Shown in pieces: positions 9,856 through 21,521 of a stretch of 64,000 nt of DNA (the first letter of the stretch is position 1; each line of letters opens with the position of its first letter). The position numbers and the translations under genes are program-made. This DNA is from Darksidea phi. Lineage: Eukaryota; Ascomycota; Dothideomycetes; Pleosporales; Lentitheciaceae. The notes under the pieces were generated by a model. It was not told the origin of the DNA. It was given only the letters and a program-made list of their open reading frames with translations, and did not search any database. The stretch lies in assembly GCA_030770425.1 (NCBI GenBank), contig JASJFT010000005.1, positions 124,001 through 188,000 on the forward strand, read 5' to 3'.

Positions 9856-10545
9856 TTACCAGAAGTACAATCCGCCGGCCTTACGCACAGTATCGCGCTC
9901 ATATGGCTTGACACCCCTCTCGCTGCTAGTCGTAGCCCACAGGTCCTGCTCCTCGCCATCTAAATTGACGCTACCACGGGGCAGTGTAAGGGTGTCGACA
10001 CTGGCGGTACTGCGCCGACGAGTTTCTGGAGCACTGGAGAGGACACGAATAGCCGGATGCACAACTGACTTTAGTGTTTTACTGTTTGGATTGCGCACGA
10101 GTGAGACTTCGGGCTCAGTAGTTTCAAGTCCATCTGACACGTTGCCCAGATCTCCTGCACAACTACGTCGGTGGACGCCCTCAGTGTTAACGCGCATTCT
10201 ACCTTGCCTTCTTAGCACGTCTACTTTTGGCGTCCGTCTCTTATACACATATAATTTTGGCGACGGTGGAACGATGCTAACCTGATGCGCCGGAGCATCC
10301 TTGACTACGAGGTGCTCGTCTCCACTAGAGAAGGAGTGCATCTGTGGGACGAGCGCGCGGATTGTGTCCACAGTTTGGAGTTTTCGCGAGGAGAGAGGAG
10401 CTGGTGGTTCTCTGGGGATAAAAAGACGGCCTGATGCGGTGCGGCGGAGCGTAGGCATAGATTGCCCGGGGCGAACAGCGTTGCCGTCGAGATCACGGAT
10501 TTCAACGGGTGCGATCTTGGTTGGACGTGCGATGTAGGTCGGCAT
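9856..10545 (-). CDS. Orphan 229-residue protein in an AT-rich setting
   Basis: A frame of normal codon quality encodes a basic, Pro/Arg/Ser-rich, probably disordered protein without signal peptide or membrane segment. No family was recognised. It lies on a small GC-normal island between an AT-rich block and the Utp12-domain gene, as lineage-specific genes often do. The apparent stop is inside a perfect donor: TG|GTAAGT at 9861-9856. If that donor is used, a candidate acceptor (ttttag) about 85-90 nt further on would add a tail of about a dozen residues. The true 3' end is therefore uncertain. It could be a real species-specific gene or a chance ORF. Confidence 0.45.
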   Translation of the reverse strand: MPTYIARPTKIAPVEIRDLDGNAVRPGQSMPTLRRTASGRLFIPREPPAPLSSRKLQTVDTIRALVPQMHSFSSGDEHLVVKDAPAHQVSIVPPSPKLYVYKRRTPKVDVLRRQGRMRVNTEGVHRRSCAGDLGNVSDGLETTEPEVSLVRNPNSKTLKSVVHPAIRVLSSAPETRRRSTASVDTLTLPRGSVNLDGEEQDLWATTSSERGVKPYERDTVRKAGGLYFW

Positions 10546-11078
10546 GATGGCTATCTTCTTTGCTGTACTGATAATGTATTTAATATTCGAAGAGGGTACG
10601 AGGCATGCTGATATATGGAGTTATTGGTTGTGAATAATGTAGTAGCATTGTAGAGGTTGGCACCTAATACCTCAAAGCGTGGCTACTCGCAAAGATAAGG
10701 ACAATAAAGTCTGCATAGTGATGAAGAGCAATCCGTTTATTCCAACGCTATGCAAGAAGAGCTAGCGGACAGAAGTGCCGTCCGGATGACGGGTTCCCAA
10801 CCCGAAAAACGCCGAGATGTCATACCCTCCCATGTCCTCATGAGATGATATCTTCCCCGTTTTCGTGAACGATGAGAGTGCATTATTTTGCAGGTATTGT
10901 GACATGACCGCCAAATGCGCGTGGAAGTGGCTAAACATTACGCTTTAATACTATTCAACTCCTCCGCGAAAGCCCTGCACGGCCCGCAGTCGATCGTTTC
11001 GTCGGTCTCGATTCTTCTTCGCTGTCTGAGAGGCCTTCCTCAACATCGATCTCATCGCTCATTGGTTCTGATAATTCG
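10546..11078. other. Intergenic region with the distal copy of a 118-bp duplication
   Basis: The promoter side of the orphan gene (to about 10700) meets the 3' flank of the Utp12-domain gene. The only clear structure is the distal unit of the tandem duplication, from 10972. Confidence 0.5.
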
Positions 11079-11207
11079 TCACTCGAATCGCCCTGCACGG
11101 CGCCTAGTCGATCGTATCGTCGGTCTCGATTCTTCTTCGCTGTCTGAGAGGCCTTCCTTAACATCGATCTCATCGCTCATTGGTTCTGATAATTCGTCAC
11201 TCGAATC
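10972..11207. repeat. 118-bp direct tandem duplication at the 3' end of a gene
   Basis: The two units 10972-11089 and 11090-11207 are nearly identical, differing at a handful of bases. The unit covers the acidic C-terminal coding end of the Utp12-domain gene. Because 118 is not a multiple of three, the second unit is entered out of frame and the gene now stops at 11079-11081, inside the junction. Confidence 0.93.
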
Positions 11208-12464
11208 ATCCTCCGTCTCTTCAGCCTCGTCGTCAATCAGATCTTCCGAGTCTTCACTGCCCTCTCCGGACTCTTCGTCCACCTCCATTGTGGTCGGCAT
11301 GTCGTCAACCGAGCTTTCATCGTCATCGTCCAAATCATCTCGTGTCCGCTTCTTTACGTGGCTGCGTCCATCATCCGACTCTTCAGTCAAAGATAGTTCC
11401 TCTTCGCCTTCTACGTACAGGAACGGCTCGTCCACTTCGTCATTGGCCGCATTCTTTTGGTTTCTTCTTCGGAGCTCCAGTTGTGTGTGCAGCATGTCTA
11501 GCCGTCCTTTGAGCGAGAGTAGTGGTTGCAACCCGCTCGCGCGCTCTTTGAGAACCTTATTCAGCGTCGCGAGCTGCTTCACTAGCTGCGACTGTGTCGC
11601 GAGGTACCCTCCATGCGTGGAGAGCGACCACTGCACCCAGACCATAAGCATACCCGGCCGCCCAGGTCTCTTGTGAAGGCGCTCGGCGAGTTTCTGCAGT
11701 AGGATACCGACCAGTGGCGAGGGAAGGCGTTCGATGGTGGCGTAGACGGTGTCGACATCGTTGACGCGCAGACATGAGTCGAGCAAATCTTTGTCGTTTG
11801 TTCGGAGGGACTGAGATAGGACGGTGACGAGTGAGGTAGCGGATGCAGCTAACGGACCTCTGACTGCCGCAGTCGCAAGCTCTCTCGACTCAGCATTAGA
11901 GCCGACAAAGGCAGCCTCGACATCGACGACGCGCGGTACTCGGGTATCTTCTTCGTCGGACTCTGGTAGCTCTGCCCGTAGTCGCTCCCCAAATGTAGGT
12001 TCTTCGGGGTCTACGGTGCCGTTCTCGAGTGGCTGAGCGTGGGTGGCGATGTACCCATTGGCCACCGCCTTTGCAGCATCCCCATCCGGTGCACCAGCCT
12101 CTGCATCTCCCACGCTCCTGTCGTCTGAACTCAAATCGTCGCTGTCCTCCTCGCCGCTGCTGATTTCGATAACCTCGTCCCCGCCATCCGCCATGTCGAC
12201 GTCACCATGACCGGCTTGTCCGCCGCTCACTACCGCAGTTGCTTCCTCGACCCTGTCCTTCCGGTTGTTCCGCACGCCGTTGGTTCTCGCTGCAAGCCCC
12301 GGCTTCTTGCCTGGTGCTCCGTTCAGCAGTGCCTCGAGGCCGTTCTGGCGGGGTGCGGAGACGGGCTGGGAAAGCTTCGTCTTTTTGGCGGGCGGATGCA
12401 CGTCACGCTTCGGGTGGGCGCCTGTGGCCATGTCGCGGGCGCGCGAGGCTATAACCATGGGCAT
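11079..12464 (-). CDS. Utp12 (NUC189) domain nucleolar protein, WDR43/Utp5-like
   Basis: The protein has 461 residues from the ATG at 12464; a later ATG at 12431 has a better start context. An N-terminal disordered, acidic, Ser-rich region (1-190) is followed by a Utp12 domain (about 200-345) with the typical stretches LSQSLRTNDKDLLDSCL, RLPSPLVGILLQKLAERL and WVQWSLSTHGGYLA, then a highly acidic tail rich in D, E and S. Utp12-domain proteins act in the small-subunit processome on pre-18S rRNA. Yeast Utp5 and human WDR43 carry WD40 repeats before this domain, but none is encoded here or upstream. The C-terminus is altered by the 118-bp tandem duplication, which replaces the old tail with a short Arg-rich one. 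Single exon. It shares a promoter region with BDF1. Confidence 0.85.
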   Translation of the reverse strand: MPMVIASRARDMATGAHPKRDVHPPAKKTKLSQPVSAPRQNGLEALLNGAPGKKPGLAARTNGVRNNRKDRVEEATAVVSGGQAGHGDVDMADGGDEVIEISSGEEDSDDLSSDDRSVGDAEAGAPDGDAAKAVANGYIATHAQPLENGTVDPEEPTFGERLRAELPESDEEDTRVPRVVDVEAAFVGSNAESRELATAAVRGPLAASATSLVTVLSQSLRTNDKDLLDSCLRVNDVDTVYATIERLPSPLVGILLQKLAERLHKRPGRPGMLMVWVQWSLSTHGGYLATQSQLVKQLATLNKVLKERASGLQPLLSLKGRLDMLHTQLELRRRNQKNAANDEVDEPFLYVEGEEELSLTEESDDGRSHVKKRTRDDLDDDDESSVDDMPTTMEVDEESGEGSEDSEDLIDDEAEETEDDSSDELSEPMSDEIDVKEGLSDSEEESRPTIRSTRRRAGRFE

Positions 12465-13492
12465 GCTGTCGGAGTTGCTGGAAACGCAGTTCTGTTGCCT
12501 GGAGAGGCGGAAGAGTGGGCGACGACGGCCAATGGTGGCAGAAAAAAATCAAAAGTTTCCTGTGGAGAAAGCACGGACCGCGACCGGGGTGCAGGTGCGC
12601 GCGGGTTCTGAGTCGCGTCGCAGCGGCCGGAGACGTGGTCGTAGCACGATGCTTTTTGCTGGACGGCCTTGATGGCTGCGGACAGAGGCAGCATCCCGTT
12701 TGTTGCGGCGTGCAGTGCGGGCGCGGTGGTGCTTTGGAGGTGTTAGGGACGGCGGACGACACGTGACGCGGTGGCTCCTGCTAGTGTTGCATTTCAGGGG
12801 GCTCTTGGCGGTCGGCCGTTCGGGATGTTTAAATGGCAGCCGCCCTCGCAAGCAACTTTGAAGCTCTCGTTGACCTTTTCCCGATCTGCTTCCAATCACC
12901 GCCAGCCCCAGCCCGCTCCGAATCCGCCCACGACTCGCCCCCACCATCACCACCACCACCACTATCACCACCCAGCCCTGTCGCCCACCACGACACATCC
13001 GTGCACCCCTCGCCGACGGTGTGCGCTGCTGTCCTGTGTTGCCGCACGCTCTGAGGCCGGCGCGCATATGCACCTCGCCTTTCTTTGATTCTGTTGTACG
13101 CGCGAACAGCCTCACCGTCGCAAACGCGCCGGCCTTGCGCAACGCAAATCTGACTCATCGCCGCGCCGCCTGCTTTGAAAGGTGACAGCTCGCCGCCACC
13201 ACCCGAGTACGTCACGTGAGAGCGCAGGCGTTTCAGCCTCCGCAGCCTATATCTAGTCGCGCGCGCCCCTCCTTGCACGCCTTCACCTCGACCCCGCCGA
13301 CGCGACTAGGCGAGCTTTCACCACTCTTTCTCTCACTCGAGGTCTGCACCCGCTGTGCCCTCGCCGCCGTGTGCGTCTTGCCCAAGACCCCCTGCTAATA
13401 TCGATGCAGATCTGCACCCTGCAGTCGGCGAATTTCTACCTCACAAACAAACATCCGTCCCACCTTAGCCTGCTCGCCACGTTTATGGCCCT
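12465..13492. promoter_or_regulatory. Bidirectional promoter of the Utp12-domain gene and BDF1
   Basis: About 1 kb separates the two start codons. It is GC-rich with pyrimidine tracts and a CAC/TCACCA-rich run at about 12940-12975 on the plus strand. Several long ORFs on both strands here are shadows of this skewed composition and resemble no protein family. Confidence 0.5.
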
Positions 13493-16211
13493 ATGGCAGT
13501 AATGACCTCATCTGCTTTCGACACCGTGCCTCTGGACCTCAAGGCAACGTCGTTGCCATTGACAGACGCCATGGCGATGGACAATGATATGAATGGGTGA
13601 GTGCTTCACTTTCACTTTCACCCTCGCGGTTTCATTCATTTGGTCCCTTCACCTCCTCTCCTACATGTGTGGGCTTGGTTCTGACTACAACCACAGTGTC
13701 CACGATCTGCATATTGACGAGCAAGACATTGCGCAACCGCTACCCACCATGAACGGCAACCACAAGTCGCCAGACTCGGCGCATGCGGTCGATCCTACTA
13801 TAAATGCTTCGACTGGCATCGAAACCGCCGCACAGTTCCTCCCTGACAGCCAGCTAGATAACAACTCATTGTTTGGTGGTTCGGAAGCCGATGCGCCTTC
13901 AATTGCGAACGCCATCGAAGCACCCACTTCTGACATTCGCGATGAAGCAGGTGTGGATTCTTCTACGACCACTCAGGCGTCTTATGGAAGCACGCAAAAG
14001 GTGCTTGAGACTCAATTAGCCTCGGAAGGCCTTAATCAGTCGGACAATATGGACACTAGTCAAGATGCGCTAAAAACGAGTGCAACGTCCACTGCTTCCA
14101 CTGCTCCACCAACGAGGCCAATGAACGACCTCCGCATTGAGACTCAGGAAACGACTTCACAGGCTCTGTTATCACAGTCGCCGACGAATCAGGATCAGGA
14201 AATGGAAGATGCTCCGGCTTCTGGCAAGGTACGACCGCGGGAAGATGATGTGGAGGATGCGCAAGAGGACGAGCGGGACCCCAAAAGGACGAAGACAATG
14301 GTGGAGACAGATGAGCAAGCCGAGTTCAAGGTACCTCCTGTACCTAACCACACAGGGCAGCCGAATGGCGGTGCTCCTCCGGGTGCGTCTGCGCAAGAGC
14401 ATTCTTTTGTGCAGGAAGCGGTCTCGTACAAGGAGTGGCCGTCAGCACCCATCAATGAAGCGCAGCGCAGATTCTTACTCGAGCGGATACGAAATACCAA
14501 GAAGATTAAGGTTTCACTGGCATTCAAAGAACCGGTCGACTTTGTCGCCTTGAATATTCCTCAATACCCCGACTTTGTGAAGCATCCGATGGACCTTGGA
14601 ACAATGGAGAGCAAGTTGAAGGGCGGCGAATACAATCAGATTGTGGACTTTATGAGCGACCTGGATCAAATGGTCACCAACAGCGAGTTATTCAATGGGA
14701 AGGACCATCCTGTAACTCAGAACGGTTACAACATGCGAGCGTATTTCCTTAAAGGGTGTGACAGGTTGCCTAGAGAGGGCGAAGAGCCTACAAAGGTACC
14801 TAAGCCGGTGAAAAAACCGTCGATCTCCACAGCTCCAAAGCCACGGCGCGAATCAAGAACAGCAACGACAGTAAAGTCGCCCACAGCCCCTACGCCAACG
14901 GCAGCATCACCCAACAATCCTTGGCCTCTCCAGTCGGACGGTTTGCCACTCATTCGACGGGATTCATCTAGCGCCAATGATCGGCCGAAACGTGAAATTC
15001 ACAGGCCTCCGTCGAAGGATCTTCCTTACTCTACGGCTAAACCGAGGAAGAAGAAATATCAGCAGGAGTTGAAGTTTTGCGAAAGCGTGGTTACCGAGAT
15101 TATGAAGCCGAAGTACGCCAAATTTTCATACCCGTTCCTGGCGCCTGTGGATCCTGTAGCTCTCAATATTCCATCGTACCTGAAGATCATTAAAAACCCG
15201 AAAGACTTTGGAACTATTGAGAAGGACCTCAAGGCGGGTGCCTACCAAAGTGCTAAGGACTTTTATAAGGATGCGAACCTTGTTTTCCAGAATTGCTACA
15301 AATTCAACATAGAGGGCGATGAAGTGCACAAGATGGGCAAGCAGCTTCATGAGCTGTTCAACAGCTTGTGGAGCGAGAAGGGCGAGTGGCTCGCGCAGCA
15401 TGCTCCTGAAGCTGAACCTCAATCTCCTGGATCTGGATACTCGGATGAGGAAGATGAAGAAGAGGAGGAGGCCGATTCTGCTCAGGCTCGATTCCTCGCC
15501 ATCCAACAGCAGATCGCACAGCTGAATGAGACCGCCCAACAGCTACTCCAGCAACAGAAGGGCAAGCGCGCATCGCCCAAGGCACCAAGCAAGAAGAAGT
15601 CCAAGACTTCGGCTATTGCACAGCCTAAACGTAGGAACACACAGCTCTCTGTGCCGCCTCCTCCAAAAGCAGGAAAGCCGAAGGCTCGAGCAAAGGCACC
15701 GGCTCCATTAAGCTACACACAGAAGCAGGAGATCTCGGATGGCATAAGTACCCTTGGCGATGCTGATATGAGACGTGCTGTTCAGATCATTCGCAACGGC
15801 TGCCCTAACCTGGCGAACACCAATGACGACGAGATGGAGCTTGACATGGACGAGATCAATGACGATACTCTGCGTGAGCTCTTCAAGTTCATCAAGTCGG
15901 TCAGGGGTCCAAAAGGCGCTGTTGCCGACGATGATTTTGAACCGCCGCGGCCTGTTCAGAGACAAAGCACCACCAGTCGTCCTAAGAAGAACAAACCTAT
16001 GGGCAAATCGGAGCAGGAAGACAGCTTGCGCCGGATCCAAGAGAAGATGCAGTCATTCAATGGGGCCATGTCGGGATCTAGTCAGTCCCCACCTGGTGAG
16101 TTGCTGTTAGCAGGCTTTAAACTTGCACATAATACTTACCACCACCTAGCAAACAATGACGAGTCAAGCGATGACGATGACGAGTCAGCGTCTGAAAGCG
16201 AGGAAGAGTGA
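13493..16211 (+). CDS. BDF1: BET-family double bromodomain protein
   Basis: Exons are 13493-13596, 13697-16095 and 16150-16211, giving 854 residues. The 100-nt first intron begins GTGAGT right after the short exon 1. The second intron is 54 nt, so its retention would only insert 18 codons. Bromodomain 1 lies at about residues 291-391 and bromodomain 2 at about 493-597; each keeps the acetyl-lysine-binding Asn in an F-N motif. A NET domain follows at about 708-770 (LGDADMRRAVQII, DEINDDTLRELFKFI), and the end is an acidic Ser/Asp/Glu run. BET proteins read acetylated H4 and, as yeast Bdf1, associate with TFIID and SWR1. The start at 13493 is chosen because it precedes a good donor and gives continuity. 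The adjacent RVB1 encodes another SWR1 subunit. Confidence 0.93.
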
Positions 16212-17470
16212 CCTCTCCTGGCTCTGCGCACAGCTCTCGTTCATCCAGTATCTTGCCGCGTGATCCGTCTCTACCATCCTCTTTTTAGCTAGCTTTTGCG
16301 TGTCCTCGTCGGTTGTTCGAAGCAATTGGTTTGCTTGGTTCGAACTCCCCCATGTTTGCTGTCGCCGATTCCATGCGCTATGCAGTGGCTTCTTACGGAT
16401 TTGGGTCAGAATACAGTCGCGGACGGAACGATGGGGCGGATATCTCAGCAGATTGTCAGCCTATAGTTCTCGTTTGCGAGTTCTTACTCCCCTCTGCACT
16501 CACCTTCAACCTCATCCCATCCCCTCATTCCTTGTAAAATATTCTTGACACCCTCTTATGCATAGAGAGGTACATTGGGATACCGACACCGGCAACGGGT
16601 TTATGACTTTGATGAGGGTTGTCTCTTTTGGATTTTCAATTTCTGCTTTGCAGGATATGCCGGCCACATGGAGCGGTAGCTGGCTGGAACGAACAGTGGC
16701 GGCATTCGCAATGATAGTATGTATGATAACATGATGGCTTCCGGTCCAAGGCTTCGCGGCCAGACTTTAATGGCAAGTAATTTCAGCGAAAGGTCGAGGT
16801 GCACATGATGCTAGTTGTGACTCGAAGGGTGTCGTGAATGTGTGAGTCTTCGAGGAGCGTCGAGCGGTCGCGGTTTCAGCGGTTGGGAGAAGTGGGAGGC
16901 ATCGAGAAGTAAGCTTGCGTGCGTTAGCTATCTTCTTGCTAAAGATGTGCGATTGTAAACCCCTTACCCTCGCCCTCACTCCTGCTGCTGTTACTCTATG
17001 CAGTTGCTGCATCTCCCCTGAAAGGCGGACTGGCGGACGTGGGTTTATGCTACTCGGAAGAGCCGATGTTCATCTCTGCAAAGTAGGCGGTAGATTTTCG
17101 TTGTCAACTGCTTTACTTGGTAGGGCCAATGTGCGGTATCTTTAAGGGCCGCCGCTGTCTGTCGTGAAAGAGGGCGACGGTGAGCGTTCGTGGCAGGCGA
17201 GTGGGAGTCGTAGGTAGGCGAACGATGCAAACCAAGGCGGGCGGTCCCTGATTTGGCCAAGTCGGCGGCAGACCATTGAATGGTCCGTGCCCAGAGCCCG
17301 TCGCCGAAGAGCTCCCCCAATACGCGAAAATACAGCTCTAAGCACTTCCGACGCGCGCATACCTACCGTGTTCCATATCGCCACCGTGACCCGCCCACTT
17401 ACAAGATTCTCACCCCGCTGCCACGACAGGAAGCCGATATACAAAGAACCAATAGCTTGCGACAGCCGTG
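16212..17470 (+). other. Intergenic: BDF1 3' UTR and RVB1 promoter
   Basis: No ORF of convincing quality was found. A perfect-looking B box (GGTTCGAACTCC) at about 16336 has no A box or cloverleaf around it. Nothing else was recognised. Confidence 0.5.
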
Positions 17471-19073
<1,603 letters not shown>

Positions 19074-19443
19074 GGGCTTGTTGGGCAGATTTGTACGATA
19101 TGTTGGCCTTGAACTCAAGGAAGTAGCTGGGTTGGACAGCAGCTTTTTCAACCGGGGACTTACAAGCTATGCAATCGGCAGATAGTAGCAAAATGGCGAA
19201 CATGTTTTGGGGTCATCGAATTAGTGTACGGATTCTGGGTTAATAGTGAGAATGATGAGATGTTGTGGTTCACCCCCGTCGCCACTCCGATTGGCCCGCC
19301 GAGCAGCGCTCTTTCCGATCCAAAATGAATGAATGGTTCGAGCTTTCAGTCTTTCGCTTCTTCCCCCGATGTCATCTCCCTACAACTTGGTCCTCCACTA
19401 CTCGCTACTTCGGTCTGATCTTACATCTCTGAAGGCCTGCACG

Positions 19444-19929
19444 ATGCAGCAAATACTCATCCGCATTCCCCGCTACCTCTCCCGCCGCGCGATCGCCACT
19501 CGCGGCCTCAGCATCTTTACGCGCCACTCAGCATCCTTTGGAAGCGGTCCCGCACCACCGCGTCTACCAAAAGAAGAACAAGAACTATTTGAAAAGCTCC
19601 AACAACGAAGCACTGGCGCGTTCAGCACACCACGGTCGGAGTCCGGACCCTCATCGACACCGATTTCTGCGCCCGATATCCGCCTGCGCATCAATCAGTC
19701 TCCGGTATCACAGCGAGCGCAAGAAGGAGATGTTGACGTCGGGACAGAAGGCGCCGCAAAGATAAAAAAAGGCGAGGAGCTCCACCCTAATATGAGGAGA
19801 GGCGCGCCGCCAGAGTTTGAAGGGGATGTGAACCCCAAGACGGGGGAGGTCGGGGGGCCGAAGAATGAGCCGCTACGCTGGGGCAACGGAGGCGATTGGA
19901 GTTATAACGGGAGGGTCACTGATTTCTAG
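19444..19929 (+). CDS. SDH8: Succinate dehydrogenase assembly factor 4, mitochondrial
   Basis: Single exon, 161 residues from the ATG at 19444. The frame is open to 19333, but the later start gives a typical mitochondrial presequence, Arg-rich and without acids (RIPRYLSRRAIATRG). The DUF1674 signature is at the C-terminus: FEGDVNPKTGEVGGPKNEPL followed by RWGNGGDWSYNGRVTDF. SDHAF4/Sdh8 binds the flavinylated SDHA subunit in the matrix and protects it from making reactive oxygen species before it joins SDHB. The linker between presequence and domain is poorly conserved and Ser-rich. Confidence 0.93.
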   Translation: MQQILIRIPRYLSRRAIATRGLSIFTRHSASFGSGPAPPRLPKEEQELFEKLQQRSTGAFSTPRSESGPSSTPISAPDIRLRINQSPVSQRAQEGDVDVGTEGAAKIKKGEELHPNMRRGAPPEFEGDVNPKTGEVGGPKNEPLRWGNGGDWSYNGRVTDF

Positions 19930-20003
19930 CAGAGGTGGTTGTTGAGGAACCCTTCTCTGCATATGCGTTTGTACCGACACTTGATCTGCGCGGTTTCGGT
20001 TTC

Positions 20004-20461
20004 GGGCCTGTTCGGTACGGGCTTCTGGAGGCACTAGATTAGTTACCGTCAGTTAGCTTAATAATCGATCTGAAGTTGAAACTGGCGCCGTGTTCGGTAA
20101 AAACGAGATTCTGACGGCGCTTCTGGAGGGATCAGATTCAATATGAAATGAGGTAATTTAAACCCCCTGCTAGCGCTTACATAACCCACATTTAACCTCA
20201 TTGAGCGATCTGGAGCCTCCAGAAGTTTTCTGGTGGTCGTGAGGTACCGTAAGACCGTCAACTTCAACTCGGCTCTGCCCTGGCCCTAGCCCCTAGCCCC
20301 TAGCCATCTGTCAGCTATCTGTCGTGCGTACCGAACAGGATCTCAGATGAGTGATCAGCGACTAATGAACTTAGCGTAACCTATAAACGCCCCCTTGTAC
20401 GCCTCCAGCTCGTTCTGAAGCTGATATGACGGTAATCTGAACCTCAGTACCGAACAGGCCC
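20004..20461. mobile_element. 458-bp MITE with perfect 15-bp terminal inverted repeats
   Basis: The element begins GGGCCTGTTCGGTAC and ends with the exact reverse complement. Directly outside on both sides is TTC (20001-20003 and 20462-20464), a likely 3-bp target duplication. Subterminal sequence is also loosely inverted (ttaccgtca near the left end, tgacggtaa near the right). There is no coding capacity. The 3-bp duplication and GGGCCTGTT-type end suggest a PIF/Harbinger-like non-autonomous element, although that superfamily prefers TWA targets. Confidence 0.88.
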
Positions 20462-20556
20462 TTCTTCATATGGACGGTCTTGAATCTCAGGATGGAACTT
20501 ATTTGCTATAACAAACTCTACTCGGTTTGTGTATATTAATATTACTGGTCGCGCTG

Positions 20557-21019
20557 TTAAACGCTCTTCCACGGTTCAATGGTGCCTCCTGTGACGTTGT
20601 CCAGTCCAGTCTTGCCCTTAGTAACGCCATTGAATGAGTAATGGATACCGACGGGGTGGTGGCGCGTAAGGCACAGCTTACGGGATCTGGGACATGCATT
20701 GGAAATGTTCTTCCAGTGGCGGTGATGGCCTGCAGCACATGCTGCGTAAGCGAACTGCTCTTTAGGAATGGTCCCTTCCGTCCCAAGCTGACAACACAGC
20801 CCCATGAATTGCGTGTCTCGGTCTCCGCTAGAAACATGGACGTGCGAGCCGCCGTTTCGGTTCTCTCGATCGTCCCACGCGAGTGCTAAGCTTCTGCAGC
20901 GCGACCTTGGCAACGATTGAACATTCTTGACCTGACCTCATCCCTTGCGCAACACAACTGATATCGTCGGCATGCAAACAAGCATTGCTTTGGATGGAGT
21001 GCGTCAGCAATGGAAGCAT
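20557..21019 (-). CDS. Possible small Cys-rich protein (tentative two-exon gene)
   Basis: The 3' exon (20557-20827) encodes about 90 residues with G/C-ending codons and several cysteines (GLCC, AAC, NAC, KLC). A candidate first exon (20937-21019) encodes a short peptide with two more cysteines (NACLHADDISC). Joining across a 109-nt intron (GTCAGG to TTTCTAG) keeps the frame, but the donor is weak and no branch point is obvious. No convincing signal peptide is present, so a further 5' exon may be missing. A TATATAG element sits at about 21145-21155 on this strand. No family was recognised. It may be a secreted effector-like protein or not a gene at all. Confidence 0.28.
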
Positions 21020-21521
21020 GTCAGCAAGCCCTGCGGCATTTTACGAGCTGTTGCGACGGCGTACACCGGGACCAATGGTATCGCGGCCTCGGGGCGGCTG
21101 CACGGTGATGGTCTAGTCTCTAGACCTAATTCCCCTGGTTCGGCCCTATATACATGGACCTGCTTCGACACGCGGCGCTATGGACCGTGTGCAGACGCGG
21201 CTATGCAGAGCTAATAAACTGGCTTGTCGTGGGCTCATGTCAAATAATCCCGTGGGACCTGACTGTCTACTTACCTGTCTGCCTCATCGACGCTGCTGTG
21301 AGTTCCCTGCGAAACTGGTAGGGTTCTGCAACTCACTTCTGTAGCCGTCCCCATTACTGCTCGTTACACAATGCATTCTGTGCATGCTCATTCTTTAGTT
21401 GTCATTGGCAACTCTAGTCGACTTCCGTTTTCGACCCTGCGCTAGTCACGTCAAAGAACGCAGTTTACTCTGAATAGAATCCACCGTCTGCCACTTGACG
21501 ACTAGCAATCATCGCCCACCG

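Noticed and set aside
12549..13278. Several long ORFs on both strands between the Utp12-domain gene and BDF1
   Set aside because: They arise from CAC-rich and GC-rich promoter sequence, overlap one another in all frames and resemble no protein.
16330..16350. Possible tRNA B box GGTTCGAACTCC
   Set aside because: No matching A box, acceptor stem or cloverleaf could be drawn in the flanks.
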